A DNA stretch of 64,000 nt, taken from NCBI GenBank assembly GCA_946800325.1, contig OX326959.1, forward strand, positions 25,055,447 to 25,119,446, written 5' to 3'. Below the pieces are notes generated by a model. It made no database searches, was not told where the DNA came from, and saw nothing but the letters and a program-made list of their open reading frames with translations. The position numbers were made by a program, and so were the translations under genes. Shown here piece after piece: positions 51,401 through 62,800 of this stretch (positions within the stretch are counted from its first letter, which is position 1; every line of letters begins with the position of its first letter). Source of the stretch: Luzula sylvatica. Its lineage: Eukaryota; Streptophyta; Magnoliopsida; Poales; Juncaceae.

Positions 51401-54400
51401 GTATTTTGCTTATTTTTGAGAACTATTTTGGCCTATTTTATAAAAATATTATAATTGATACTTTTGAAGGTGTAACACTATAGTTTTTGAATTTTTGCAG
51501 AAAAATTGAAAAAATAGAAATTTATATGTGTTAGTCTTCAATCACGGAGTTTTTTGAGAAAAACACGAAAAATGATGTATTTTGCTTATTTTAGCAAACT
51601 ATTTTGTCCGTTTTCTGAAAAAATGATAATTCATATTTTTGAAGGTGTGAGACTTCAGTTTTTGATTTTTTGCAAAAAATTGGAAAAAATAAAAATTTGT
51701 ATGTGTTAGTATTCAATCACGGAGTTTTTTTGAGAAAAACACGAAAATTGAGTACTTTGTATATTTTTGAGATCTATTTTGACCTTTTTTTAGAAAAAAA
51801 TGATAATTAATATTTTTTAAGGTGTCAGACATCAGTTTTTGAATTTTTGCAAAAAAGTGGAAAAAATTGAAATTTGTATGTGTTAGTCTTCAATCACGGA
51901 GTTTTTTGATAAAAACATGAAAATTGAGTAATTTGCTAATTTTAGAGAACGATTTTGGCCTTTTTCACAAAAAATGAGAATTGATATTTGTGAAGGTGTT
52001 AGACTTTTGTTTTTTTTTTTTGCAAAAAAATTGAAAAAATAGCAATTTGTATGTGTTAGTCTTCAATCACTGAGTTTTTTGAGAAAACACATGAAGCTTG
52101 AGTATTTTGCTTATTTTTGAGAACTATTTTGGCCTATTATAGAAAAATATTATAATTGATACTTTTGAAGGTGTTAGACTTCAGTTTTTGAATTTTTGCA
52201 AAAAATATGAAAAAATACAAATTTGTATGTGTTAGTCTTCAATCACGGAGTTTTTTGAGAAAAACATGAAAATAAATTATTTTGCTCATTTTAGAGAACT
52301 ATTTTTGCCTTTTTTTTCGAAAAATGATAATTAATATTTTTTAAGGTGTTAGACTTCAGTTTTTGAATTTTTACAAAAAAGTGCAAAAAATAGAAATTTG
52401 TATGTGTTAGTCTTCAATCACGGAGTTTTTGAGAAAAACATGAAAATTGAGTAATGTGCTAATTTTGGAGAACTATTTTCGCCTATTTTACAAAATATTA
52501 CAATTGATACTTTTGAAGATGTTGGACTTCAGTTTTTGATTTTTTGCAAAAAAACGAAAATATTGAAATTTGTATGTGTTAGTTTTCAATTTCACATTTT
52601 TTTGCGAGAAACATGAAAATTAAGTATTTTCCTCATTTTAGAGAAAAATAGAAATTTGTATGTGTTAGTTTTCAATCTCGGAGTTTTTTTTAGAAAAACA
52701 TGAAAATTTAGTATTTTGCACATTTTAGAGAACTATTTTGCCCTTTTTCACAAAAAATGATAATTGATATTTGTGAAGGTGTTAGACTTCTGTTTTTTAT
52801 TTTTTGCAAAAAAGTGGAAAAAATAACAATTTGTATGTGTTAGTCTTCAATCACGGAGTTGTTTTGAGAAAACACATGAAGATTAAGTATTTTGCTTATT
52901 TTTGAAAACTATTTTGGAATATTACAGAAAAATATTATAATTGATACTTTTGAAGGTGTTAGAATTCAGTTTTTGAATTTTTGCAAAAAAATTGAAAAAA
53001 TTAAAATTTGTATGTGTTAGTCTTCAATCACGGAGTTTTTTGAGAAAAACATGAAAAATGAAGTATTGCTCATTTTAGCAAACTATTTTGTACTTTTTCT
53101 GAAAAATTGATAATTGATATTTTTGAAGGTGTTAGACTTCAGTTTTTGATTTTTTGCAAAATATTGGAAAAAAAGAAAATTGTATGTGTTAGTCTTCAAT
53201 CACGGAGTTTTTTGAGAAAAACATGAAAATTGAGTACTTTTCTTATTTTTGAGATCTATTTTTGGACTTTTTTTAGAAAAAAATGATAATTAATATTTTT
53301 TAAGCTGTTAGACTTCAGTTTTTGAATTTTTGCAATAAAGTGGAAAAAATATAAATTTGTATGTGTTAGTCTTCAATCACGGAGTTTTTTGAAAAAAACA
53401 TGAAAATTGAGTAATTTGCTAATTTTAGAGAAGTATTTTGGCCTTTTTCACAAAAAATTATAATTGATATTTGTGAAGGTGTTAGACTTCTGTTTTTGAT
53501 TTTTTGCAAAAAAATGGAAAAAATAGCAATTTGTATGTGTTAGTCTTCAATCACGGAGTTTTTTGAGAAAACACATGAAGATTAAGTATTTTGCTTATTT
53601 TTGAGAACTATTTTGGCCTATTTTAGAAAAATATTATAATTGATACTTTTGAAGGTGTTAGACTTCAGTTTTTGAATTTTTGCAAAAAAATTGAAAAAAT
53701 AGAAATTTGTATGTGTTAGTCTTCAATCACGGAGTTTTTTGAGAAAAACATGAAAAATGATGTATTTTGCTCATTTTAGCAAACTATTTTGTCCTTTTTC
53801 TGAAAAAATGATAATGGTGTTAGACTTCAATTTTTGATTTTTTGCAAAAAATTGGAAAAAATAGAAATTTGTATGTGTTAGTCTTCAATCACGGAGTTTT
53901 GTTGAGAAAAACACGAAAATTGAGTACTTTGTATATTTTTGAGATCTATTTTGGCCTTTTTTTAGAAAAAAATGATAATTAATATTTTTAAGGTGTCAGA
54001 CATCAGTTTTTGAATTTTTGCAAAAAAGTGGAAAAATAGAAATTTGTATGTGTTAGTCTTCAATCACGGAGTTTTTTGAGAAAACACATGAAGATTAAGT
54101 ATTTTGCTTATTTTTGAGAACTATTTTGGCCTATTTTAGAAAAATATTATAATTGATACTTTTGAAGGTGTTACACTTCAGTTTTTTATTTTTTGCAAAA
54201 AAATGGAAAAAATAGAAATTTGTATGTGTTAGTATTCAATCACGGAGTTTTTTTGAGAAAAACACGAAAATTGAGTACTTTGTATATTTTTTAGATCTAT
54301 TTAGGCCTTTTTTTAGAAAAAAATGATAATTAATATTTTTTAAGGTGTCAGACATCAGTTTTTGAATTTTTGCAAAAAAGTGGAAAAAATAGGAATTTGT

Positions 54401-55131
54401 ATGTGTTAGTCTTCAATCACGGAGTTTTTTGATAAAAACATGAAAATTGAGTAATTTGCTAATTTTAGAGAACGATTTTGGCCTTTTTCACAAAAAATGA
54501 TAATTGATATTTGTGAAGGTGTTAGACTTTTGTTTTTTTTTTTTTGCAAAAAAATTGAAAAAATAGCAATTTGTATGTGTTAGTCTTCAATCACTGAGAT
54601 TTTTGAGAAAACACATGAAGCTTGAGTATTTTGCTTATTTTTGAGAACTATTTTGGCCTATTATAGAAAAATATTATAATTGATACTTTTGAAGGTGTTA
54701 GACTTCAATTTTTTTAATTTTTGCAAAAAATATGAAAAAAATACAAATTTGTATGTGTTAGTCTTCAATCACGGAGTTTTTTGAGAAAAACACGAAAATA
54801 AATTATTTTGCTCATTTTAGAGAACTATTTTTGCATTGTTTTACAAAAAATGATAATTAATATTTTTTAAGGTGTTAGACTTCAGTTCTTGAATTTTTAC
54901 AAAAAAGTGCAAAAAATAGAAATTTGTATGTGTTAGTCTTCAATCACGGAGTTTTTGAGAAAAACATGAAAATTGAGTAATGTGCTAATTTTGGAGAACT
55001 ATTTTCGCCTATTTTACAAAATATTACAATTGATACTTTTGAAGATGTTGGACTTCAGTTTTTGATTTTTTGTATGTGTTAGTGTTAGTGTTGATTTTAC
55101 AAAAAAGTGGAAAAAATAGAAATATGTATGT

Positions 55132-55136
55132 GTTAG
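55132..55136 (+). repeat. Target-site duplication GTTAG (left copy)
   Basis: GTTAG directly before the 5' LTR, identical to 59,851-59,855 directly after the 3' LTR. It lies in the satellite motif TGTGTTAGTCTTC, showing insertion into that motif. Confidence 0.9.
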
Positions 55137-56543
55137 TGTTGGTTCAAATTTCCTTATAGTTTGATTATTTCAAAACACTGTCCGTACTAATGTATACATC
55201 CAGAAAAATGCAGGATAACATAGGTACGATACGAAGATGAAGGAGGACTTGTGAAGGAGGACTTCATTGGATTACATCAAGAATCAGGACATGAAGTCTC
55301 AAGATAAACAAGAAAAGAAGAACACGAGGAAGGCCATTGGAATACATCAAGACTCAAGATGTTGAAGCCTTCCGTGAGTGGGATACGCCACAAATAAACC
55401 ATAGGTACAAACCTAGTAGAACTCAAGTAAAATCATGTTCAAAATAACAAAGAGTTCAGTCAAGCAAGAAGTCCGTTCTGAACGAACTCAAAGTCCGTTC
55501 AGAACGGACTTGCTAAATATCAAAACTTTAAAGCTTGATTAGAACCAAACGTGTCACAGGGATGTGTGCGTTCGAACGAACAATCATGTCAGTTCGAACG
55601 GATAATTAGAATCCGTTCACCCACCTTCTGAGTGCGTTGAACGGACAATCCTTCCTGTGAACGGAAAAATGTCACAGGGATGTGTGCGTTCGAACGAACA
55701 CACATGTGCGTTCGAACGGACAACCTGGAATCCGTTCACCCACTTTTCAGTGCGTTGAACGGACTCTTGTTCCTGTGAACGCAAAATGCTATGTATAATT
55801 GAGTCCGTTACGAACGGACATTGTCCGTTCGAACGGACCCAAGATGTACTTGCACGTTATTTTGAAACGGCTAGTGAAAACTTCAAGTGCGTTCTGAACG
55901 GACTGTATGCGTTCGAACGCACTACAAGTTTTCTGAAGGATTTCTATAGAGAGTATAAATAGAATCCTTCATGGGTCTCTCTCTCCCACTTCCTCAATTT
56001 CAAACTTTCAAACCTAAAAAGAGAGAAACCCTAAGCTGTGATTTTCTATATCCATTGATAGCTTGAGAAACCTCTTTAGATCGTTGATCTACTTTCGATA
56101 TTCTCCACTAATCGTATCCCACTCACGTGACCGATCACGTTGTAGCTCGATTAGTGAAAAAGTGTAATAGGCTAGTGCAACAAATTGTAAAGAGCCTAAG
56201 CTATAGATCGATAGAAGCGTGTAAATCGATCTAGGCAAATCCTTGTAATCGAGTTGAGTTGGAATTCAATCGAAAGCCAAAAAGAGGCACAAGGCATTCC
56301 CGGAGACGTAGGTACTCGCAAATAATTGAGTCGGTCAATTAAGCGAGTAAAGGGTGAGTTAAAGCTACAAAGCAACCACCTACCGAACTTCGTAAACAAA
56401 CATCTTGTGTCAAAGTGTTTGTACGGTATCATCTTTATCATCTAAATTATTATTTATTCCGCATCGTAAATTAGGTTTAAATCTAAACTAAGTGTAAGTT
56501 AGATTGCCAAATTTACCCCCCTCTAGGTTAGAATTAACCAACA
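55137..56543 (+). repeat. 5' LTR (1,407 bp)
   Basis: Starts TGTTGGTTCAAATTTCC and ends TTAACCAACA. It carries a palindrome cluster at about 55,470-55,925, including the perfect GTCCGTTCGAACGGAC at 55,823-55,838. A TATA box lies at 55,954-55,961 and the CCCCCCTCTAGGTT box is near the end. Confidence 0.95.
55954..55961 (+). promoter_or_regulatory. TATA box of the 5' LTR
   Basis: TATAAATA in GAGAGTATAAATAGAATCC, directly after the palindrome cluster. Transcription is expected to start about 30 nt downstream, in the CT-rich stretch, and to read the ORF at 56,566. Confidence 0.6.
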
Positions 56544-56549
56544 CAGGCC

Positions 56550-56562
56550 TAATCACAGCGCA
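56550..56562 (+). promoter_or_regulatory. Degenerate primer-binding site
   Basis: TAATCACAGCGCA, starting 6 nt after the 5' LTR, resembles the initiator-Met tRNA primer site of Copia elements (core TATCAGAGC) with mismatches. No other tRNA-complementary start was recognised. Confidence 0.35.
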
Positions 56563-56565
56563 CGA

Positions 56566-57888
56566 ATGCAAGCAGATTACGATTTCACTAATCCGAATAA
56601 CGATTATCTCTTTCGAAACCAGGAAGCCGGACTCCTCTTCAATAGCGTTGTGGTAAGGAGACCCCTCTCAAAATCTTACTATTACGAGTTTCCACGAAAT
56701 TGTTCTATTCTTTCCAACAAGATCGAGGAAATCGAGCGAAAATGGGGATTTGCCAACCTTGCGCATCTCAACGAGAGGTCGTATGAGATCATCACTCGGC
56801 TATTCTATGCAAACGCCACTTTCGATCATGCCCAAGATAAGATAACCTCGTTTATTCTCGGTGAGGAAGTCGTAATCTCGGTGCAGAATTTGTGCGACTT
56901 GTTCGGGCTCAAAAATGATGGAGAGAAGGTGTACAACGACCACTGGGGGAAAATTGAAACCGAAGGGTTCGAAACCATGAAGAAAGTGGTCACGAATAGA
57001 TACGCATCAAAATCAGCAGTGTCACACTTGGCCGCTCCTGAAAAATTCGTCTGGATAATTGGTAATAACATTCTCGCTCCTGTTGAAAAATTGAGAGTAC
57101 ACCTCGAAGATCGAAATATCTTGTTGTTATATCGCATGTGGTACGAGGACCAACTACCCGTCCACGTGCCTCATCTCATATTAAGCCACATGGAAAGCGC
57201 CATGAACCTAAGGAATGCATCGTTGCCCTACGGAACGTTGATTGCTCGAATGTTGAACCTCCAAGGAGTCTCGATCCCGGTGGAAGATTGGGATTTCCGA
57301 CCTGAACCACCGATCAACCTCGCGTCAAAATTAAACCTTCTGCGTCAAAGGTTTCGGTATTCGGCACAAGCTCATGAATGGATTATCGATCACCCAGATG
57401 AAGAGGGAGCGTTCCATCTTCCTCCAAATCCTACCCGTTGGTTGGAGAGTGACGCTCCATCCGACCAGGGCAGTGAAAACCAGTTTCGACCACGTGAGAG
57501 GAGTGAGAGTGTAAGAAGTTCGAATGTCCCGATGGAAAGGGATGAAAGGCGGTTCGCTCACATAACGTCGTTGTTAGAGGCAATGAATAAGCGTATGGAG
57601 CGACATGAACGAGGGATTCGAAATGAAATTCGAGAGGGCATGCAAGTTTCCGAGACAAGGATGCTCGAGAGAGTGGAACGTCAATTTTCCGACCTTTACG
57701 GTCATCTTGAAAACCGTTTCGGGTCCTACCCTGAACCTCGAGAACAAGACAATCCTCCTCCTCCATCTCATCCCACCGCGAATCCGTCGGTGTCCCATTC
57801 GGGAACTTTCAACGTTGACGACTTCTTTGCGTCCGGTCCAAGCTATCATCCCGACCCGAACCCTTACCCCGGTCCCAACGAGATGTAA
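56566..57888 (+). CDS. 440-aa protein carried by the retrotransposon (putative plant transposon protein-like)
   Basis: The only sizeable ORF of the element, starting 23 nt after the 5' LTR. Residues about 50-270 form a folded region with KWGFANLAHL, RLFYANATF (78-86), LCDLFGL (109-115), a hydrophobic helix ILLLYRMW (185-192) and PHLILSHM (202-209), and LPYGTLIARML (220-230). This resembles the plant-specific 'putative plant transposon protein' domain often found in retroelements, a call made by pattern only. Residues 291-325 are polar and Ser/Glu-rich. Residues 325-386 are highly charged and probably coiled coil. Residues 388-440 are rich in Pro, Ser and Asn. There is no CCHC zinc knuckle, protease or polymerase motif. 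It takes the place of gag, so a packaging or particle role is possible but unproven. The frame is intact, consistent with recent activity. Confidence 0.8.
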   Translation: MQADYDFTNPNNDYLFRNQEAGLLFNSVVVRRPLSKSYYYEFPRNCSILSNKIEEIERKWGFANLAHLNERSYEIITRLFYANATFDHAQDKITSFILGEEVVISVQNLCDLFGLKNDGEKVYNDHWGKIETEGFETMKKVVTNRYASKSAVSHLAAPEKFVWIIGNNILAPVEKLRVHLEDRNILLLYRMWYEDQLPVHVPHLILSHMESAMNLRNASLPYGTLIARMLNLQGVSIPVEDWDFRPEPPINLASKLNLLRQRFRYSAQAHEWIIDHPDEEGAFHLPPNPTRWLESDAPSDQGSENQFRPRERSESVRSSNVPMERDERRFAHITSLLEAMNKRMERHERGIRNEIREGMQVSETRMLERVERQFSDLYGHLENRFGSYPEPREQDNPPPPSHPTANPSVSHSGTFNVDDFFASGPSYHPDPNPYPGPNEM

Positions 57889-58444
57889 TCACCGGCGGTG
57901 TTATAAGTGTGTTGTGTTGTCGTGTTTATTTTTTATATGACGTGCATGTGTGTGAGAAATTGAGTTTGTTGTGTTTGTAGTACTGAACAACTAATGTTAT
58001 GCGTGTGTGTGCATCGGCCTGTGTCATGACGTGTTATGAACAAACTGTTTTGTGGTCATATTTTCAGTTCCAACTGTTGCATCTATTTTTGATTTTTTTT
58101 TTTACATAACCTATCAGTCCAGATGCAAGTGCGTTCGAACGCATTACTTTTCCCGTTCGGAACGCACACATAAAAACTGTTTTATTTTCTTAAAAATATC
58201 AAATGTGAAAAGATTTTTGTCATTCAAAACAAAAGAATTTGATCATATTTACGAGCTCATACATTCATCAATTCATTCTTTGAGGGGGAGCTCGCATTTA
58301 GGGGGAGCCTTCCGTTGATGAAGTCTCCTTGGCCCTTTTGATCTCTTTCAAAATGGGGGAGAAACGATCGTACGGAAAGTTCTCAACTAAATGGTGAAAC
58401 TCTCCAAACCGACGGTGTTTTGAAATTAGTCAAAAGGGGGAGTT
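57889..58444 (+). other. Non-coding 3' interior of the retrotransposon with multiple purine tracts
   Basis: No ORF of note. It holds the palindromic GTGCGTTCGAACGCA (about 58,128-58,142) and CCGTTCGGAACGCAC, the same motif type as in the LTRs. Four G5-containing purine runs lie at 58,282-58,290, 58,300-58,306, 58,355-58,361 and 58,432-58,442. Confidence 0.75.
58432..58442 (+). promoter_or_regulatory. Polypurine tract (primer of plus-strand synthesis)
   Basis: AAAAGGGGGAG ends 2 nt before the 3' LTR start TGTTGG. Three similar purine runs upstream repeat the pattern, the multi-PPT arrangement described for Sireviruses. Confidence 0.8.
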
Positions 58445-59850
58445 TGTTGGTTCAAATTTCCTTATAGTTTGATTATTTCAAAACACTGTCCGTACTAATG
58501 TATACATCCAGAAAAATGCAGGATAACATAGGTACGATACGAAGATGAAGGAGGACTTGTGAAGGAGGACTTCATTGGATTACATCAAGAATCAGGACAT
58601 GAAGTCTCAAGATACACAAGAAAAGAAGAACACGAGGAAGGCCATTGGAATACATCAAGAATCAAGATGTTGAAGCCTTCCGTGAGTGGGATACGCCACA
58701 AATAAACCATAGGTACAAACCTAGTAGAACTCAAGTAAAATCATGTTCAAAATAACAAAGAGTTCAGTCAAGCAGGAAGTGCGTTCTGAACGAACTCAAA
58801 GTCCGTTCAGAACGGACTTGCTAAATATCAAAACTTTAAAGCTTGATTAGAACCAAACGTGTCACAGGGATGTGTGCATTCGAACGAACAATCATGTCCG
58901 TTCGAACGGATAATTAGAATCCGTTCACCCACCTTCTGAGTGCATTGAACGGACAATCCTTCCTGTGAACGGAAAATGTCACAGGGATGTATGCGTTCGA
59001 ACGAACACACATGTGCGTTCGAACGGACAACCTGGAATCCGTTCACCCACTTTTCAGTGCGTTGAACGGACTCTTGTTCCTGTGAACGCAAAATGCTATG
59101 TATAATTGAGTCTGTTACGAACGGACATTGTCCGTTCGAACGGACCCAAGATGTACTTGCACGTTATTTCGAAACGGCTAGTGCAAACTTCAAGTGCGTT
59201 CTGAACGGACTGTATGCGTTCGAACGCACTACAAGTTTTCTGAAGGATTTCTATAGAGAGTATAAATAGAATCCTTGATGGGTCTCTCTCTCCCACTTCC
59301 TCAATTTCAAACTTTCAAACCTAAAAAGAGAGAAACCCTAAGCTGTGATTTTCTATATCCATTGATAGCTTGAGAAACCTCTCTAGATCGTTGATCTACT
59401 TTCGATATTCTCCACTAATCGTATCCCACTCACGTGACCGATCACGTTGTAGCTCGATTAGTGAAAAAGTGTAATAGGCTAGTGCAACAAATTGTAAAGA
59501 GCCTAAGCTATAGATCGATAGAAGCGTGTAAATCGATCTAGGCAAATCCTTGTAATCGAGTTGAGTTGGAATTCAATCGAAAACCAAAAAGAGGCACAAG
59601 GCATTCCCGGAGACGTAGGTACTCGCAAATAATTGAGTCGGTCAATTAAGCGAGTAAAGGGTGAGTTAAAGCTACAAAGCAACCACCTACCGAACTTCGT
59701 AAACAAACATCTTGTGTCAAAGTGTTTGTACGGTATCATCTTTATCATCTAAATTATTATTTATTCCGGACCGTAAATTAGGTTTAAATCTAAACTAAGT
59801 GTAAGTTAGATTGCCAAATTTACCCCCCTCTAGGTTAGAATTAACCAACA
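58445..59850 (+). repeat. 3' LTR (1,406 bp)
   Basis: Colinear with the 5' LTR, with 16 substitutions and one single-A deletion noted by eye. Several changes fall in the palindrome cluster (for example GTGCGTTCG to GTGCATTCG). A TATA box lies at 59,261-59,268. Confidence 0.95.
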
Positions 59851-59855
59851 GTTAG
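59851..59855 (+). repeat. Target-site duplication GTTAG (right copy)
   Basis: Matches 55,132-55,136. Removing the element and one copy restores TATGTGTTAGTCTTCAATCA, the normal monomer sequence. Confidence 0.9.
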
Positions 59856-62800
59856 TCTTCAATCACGAAGTTTTTTGATAAAAACATGAAAATTGAGTAA
59901 TTTGCTAATTTTAGAGAACTATTTTGGCCTTTTTCACAAAAAATGATAATTGATATTTGTGTAGGTGTTAGACTTCTGTTTTTGGATTTTTTGCAGAAAA
60001 ATTGAAAAAATAGCAATTTGTATGTGTTCGTCTTCAATCACGGAGTTTTTTGAGAAAACACATGAATATTAAGTATTTTGCTTATTTTTGAGAACTATTT
60101 TGGCCTATTTTAGAAAAATATTATAATTGATACTTTTGAAGGTGTTAGACTTCAGTTTTTGAATTTTGGCAAAAAAAATAAAAAAAATAAAAATTTGTAT
60201 GTTTTAGTCTTCAATCTCGGAGTTTTTTGAGAAAAAACATGAAAAATGATGTATTTTGCTCATTTTAGCAAACTATTTTGTCCTTTTTTTGAAAAAATGA
60301 TAATTCATATTTTTGAAGGAGTTAGACTTCAGTTTTTTATTTTTTGCAAAAAATTGGAAAAAATAGAAATTTGTATGTGTTAGTCTTCAATCACGGAGTT
60401 TTTTTGAGAAAAACACGAAAATTGAGTACTTTGCATATTTTTTAGATCTATTTTGGCCTTTTTTTAGAAAAAAATGATAATTAATACTATTGAAGGTGTT
60501 AGACATCAGTTTTTGAATTTTTGCAAAAAAGTGGAAAAAATAGAAATTTGTATGTGTTAGTCTTCTATCACGGAGTCTTTTGATAAAAACATGAAAATTG
60601 AGTAATTTGCTAATTTTAGAGAACTATTTTGGCCTTTTTCACAAAAAATGATAATTGATATTTGTGAAGGTGTTTGACATTTGTTTTTGATTTTGATTTT
60701 TTGTAAAAAAAATTGAAAAAATAGCAATTTGTATGTGTTAATCTTCAATCACGGAGTTTTTTGAGAAAACACATGAAGCTTGAGTATTTTGCTTTTTTTT
60801 TTAGAACTATTTTGGCCTATTATAGCAAAAATATTATAATTGATACTTTTGAAGGAGTTAGACTTCAGTTTATGAATTTTTGCAAAAAGTTTGAAAAAAT
60901 ACAAATTTGTATGTGTTAGTCTTCAATCACGGAGTTTTTTGAGAAAAACATGAAAATAAATTATTTTGCTCATTTTAGAGAACTATTTTGGCCTTTTTTT
61001 ACAAAAAATGATAATTAATATTTTTTAAGGTGTCAGACTTCAGTTTTTGAATTTTTACAAAAAAGTGCAAAAAATAGAAATTTGTATGTGTTAGTCTTCA
61101 ATCACGGAGTTTTTGAGAAAAACATGAAAATTGAGTAATTTGCCTATTTTGGAGAACTATTTTCGCCTATTTTACAAAATATTACAATTGATACTTTTGA
61201 AGATGTTGGACTTCAGTTTTTTATTTTTTGCAAAAAAATGGAAATATTGAAATTTGTATGTGTTAGTCTTCAATTTCACATTTTTTTGCGGGAAACATGA
61301 AAATTAAGTATTTTCCTCATTTTAGAGAACTATTTTGGCCTTTTTTAGAGAAAAAGGATAATTGATATTTTTGAAGGTGTTAGACTTCAGTTTTTGATTT
61401 TTTGCAAAAAATTGAAAAAAATAGAAATTTGTATGTGTTAGTTTTCAATGTCGGAGTTTTTTTAGAAAAACATGAAAATTTAGTATTTTGCACATTTTAG
61501 AGAACTATTTTGGCCTTTTCACAAAAAATGATAATTGATATTTGTGAAGGTGTTAGACTTCTGTTTTTGATTTTTTGCAAAAAAGTGGAAAAAATAACAA
61601 TTTGTATGTGTTAGTCTTCAATCACGGAATCGTTTTGAGAAAACACATGAAGATTAAGTATTTTGCTTATTTCTGAAAACTATTTTGGCCTATTATAGAA
61701 AAATATTATAATTGATACTTTTGAAGGTGTTAGACTTCAATTTTTGAATTTTTGAAAAAAAATTGAAAAAATAAAAATTTGTATGTGTTAGTCTTCATTC
61801 ACGGAGTTTTTTGAGAAAAACATGAAAAATGTAGTATTTTTCTAATTTTAGCAAACTATTTTGTCCTTTTTCTGAAAAATTGATAATTGATATTTTTGAA
61901 GGTGTTAGACTTTAGTTTTTGATTTTTTGCAAAAAATTGGAAAAAAAATAGAAATTTGTATGTGTTAGTCTTCAATCACGGAGTTTTTTGAGAAAAACAT
62001 GAAAATTGAATACTTTTCTTATTTTTGTGATCAATTTTGGACTTTTTTTAGAAAAAAATGATAATTAATATTTTTTAAGGTGTTAGACTTCAGTTTTTGA
62101 ATTTTTGCAAAAAAAGTGGAAAAAATTGAAATTTGTATGTGTTAGTCTTCAATCACGAAGTTTTTTGATAAAAACATGAAAATTGAGTAATTTGCTAATT
62201 TTAGAGAACTATTTTGGCCTTTTTCACAAAAAATGATAATTGATATTTGTGAAGGTGTTAGACTTCTATTTTTTTATTTTTTGCAGACAAATGGAAAAAA
62301 TAGCAATTTGTATGTGTTCGTCTTCAATCACGGAGTTTTTTGAGAAAACACATGAAGATTACGTATTTTGCTTATTTTTTAGAACTATTTTGGCCTATTT
62401 TAGAAAAATATTATAATTGATACTTTTGAAGGTGCTAGACTTCAGTTTTTGAATTTTTGCAAAAAGATTAAAAAAAATAAAAATTTGTATTTGTTAGTCT
62501 TCAACCTCGGAGTTTTTTTAGAAAAACATGAAAAATGATGTATTTTGCTCATTTTAGCAAACTATTTTGTCCTTTTTTTGAAAAAATGATAATTCATATT
62601 TTTGAAGGTGTTAGACTTCAGTTTTTGATTTTTTGCAAAAAATTGGAAAAAAAAAGAAATTTGTATGTGTTAGTCTTCAATCACGGAGTTTTTTTGAGAA
62701 AAACACGAAAATTGAGTACTTTGCATATTTTTTAGATCTATTTTGGCCTTTTTTTAGAAAAAAATGATAATTAATATTTTTTAAGGTGTTAGACATCAGT

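Larger units (their letters stand above)
18368..55136 (+). repeat. Satellite DNA array, monomer about 175 bp, head to tail, centromere-like
   Basis: About 210 monomers in one orientation. Successive TCTTCAATCAC boxes are typically 172-178 bp apart. A monomer runs TATGTGTTAGTCTTCAATCA, CGGAGTTTTTTGAGAAAAAC, ATGAAAATTGAGTATTTTGC, TCATTTTAGAGAACTATTTT, GGCCTTTTTCACAAAAAATG, ATAATTGATATTTTTGAAGG, TGTTAGACTTCAGTTTTTGA, then TTTTTTGCAAAAAATTGGAA, AAAATAGAAATTTG. It is very AT-rich with frequent A and T tracts. At least a dozen distinct monomer types recur in fixed order, forming higher-order repeats. The left edge (18.4-21 kb) looks more diverged and less ordered. Monomer length and HOR structure are typical of plant centromeric satellites. 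No gene was found, and the 60-70-aa ORFs are repeat by-products. Confidence 0.95.
55137..59850 (+). mobile_element. Complete non-autonomous LTR retrotransposon, Sirevirus-like
   Basis: A 4,714-bp element with two direct LTRs (TGTTGG...CCAACA), a GTTAG target duplication on both sides and a 1.9-kb interior. The interior holds a degenerate primer site, one 440-codon ORF and a series of purine tracts, the last directly before the 3' LTR. It has no protease, integrase, reverse transcriptase or RNase H frame, so it must have been mobilised by another element. Multiple purine tracts and palindromic LTR motifs are known traits of the Sirevirus branch of Copia. Assignment rests on these traits, not on enzymes. 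By eye the LTRs differ at 16 positions and one single-base indel (about 1.1%), so insertion is recent. It interrupts the satellite. Confidence 0.92.

Noticed and set aside
18368..55136. CRISPR-like array (regular repeats)
   Set aside because: Whole monomers repeat without unique spacers, and the surroundings are eukaryotic. It is satellite DNA.
56826..57849. Antisense ORFs of 76-111 aa overlapping the retrotransposon ORF
   Set aside because: Shadows of the 440-codon plus-strand frame, with no independent support.
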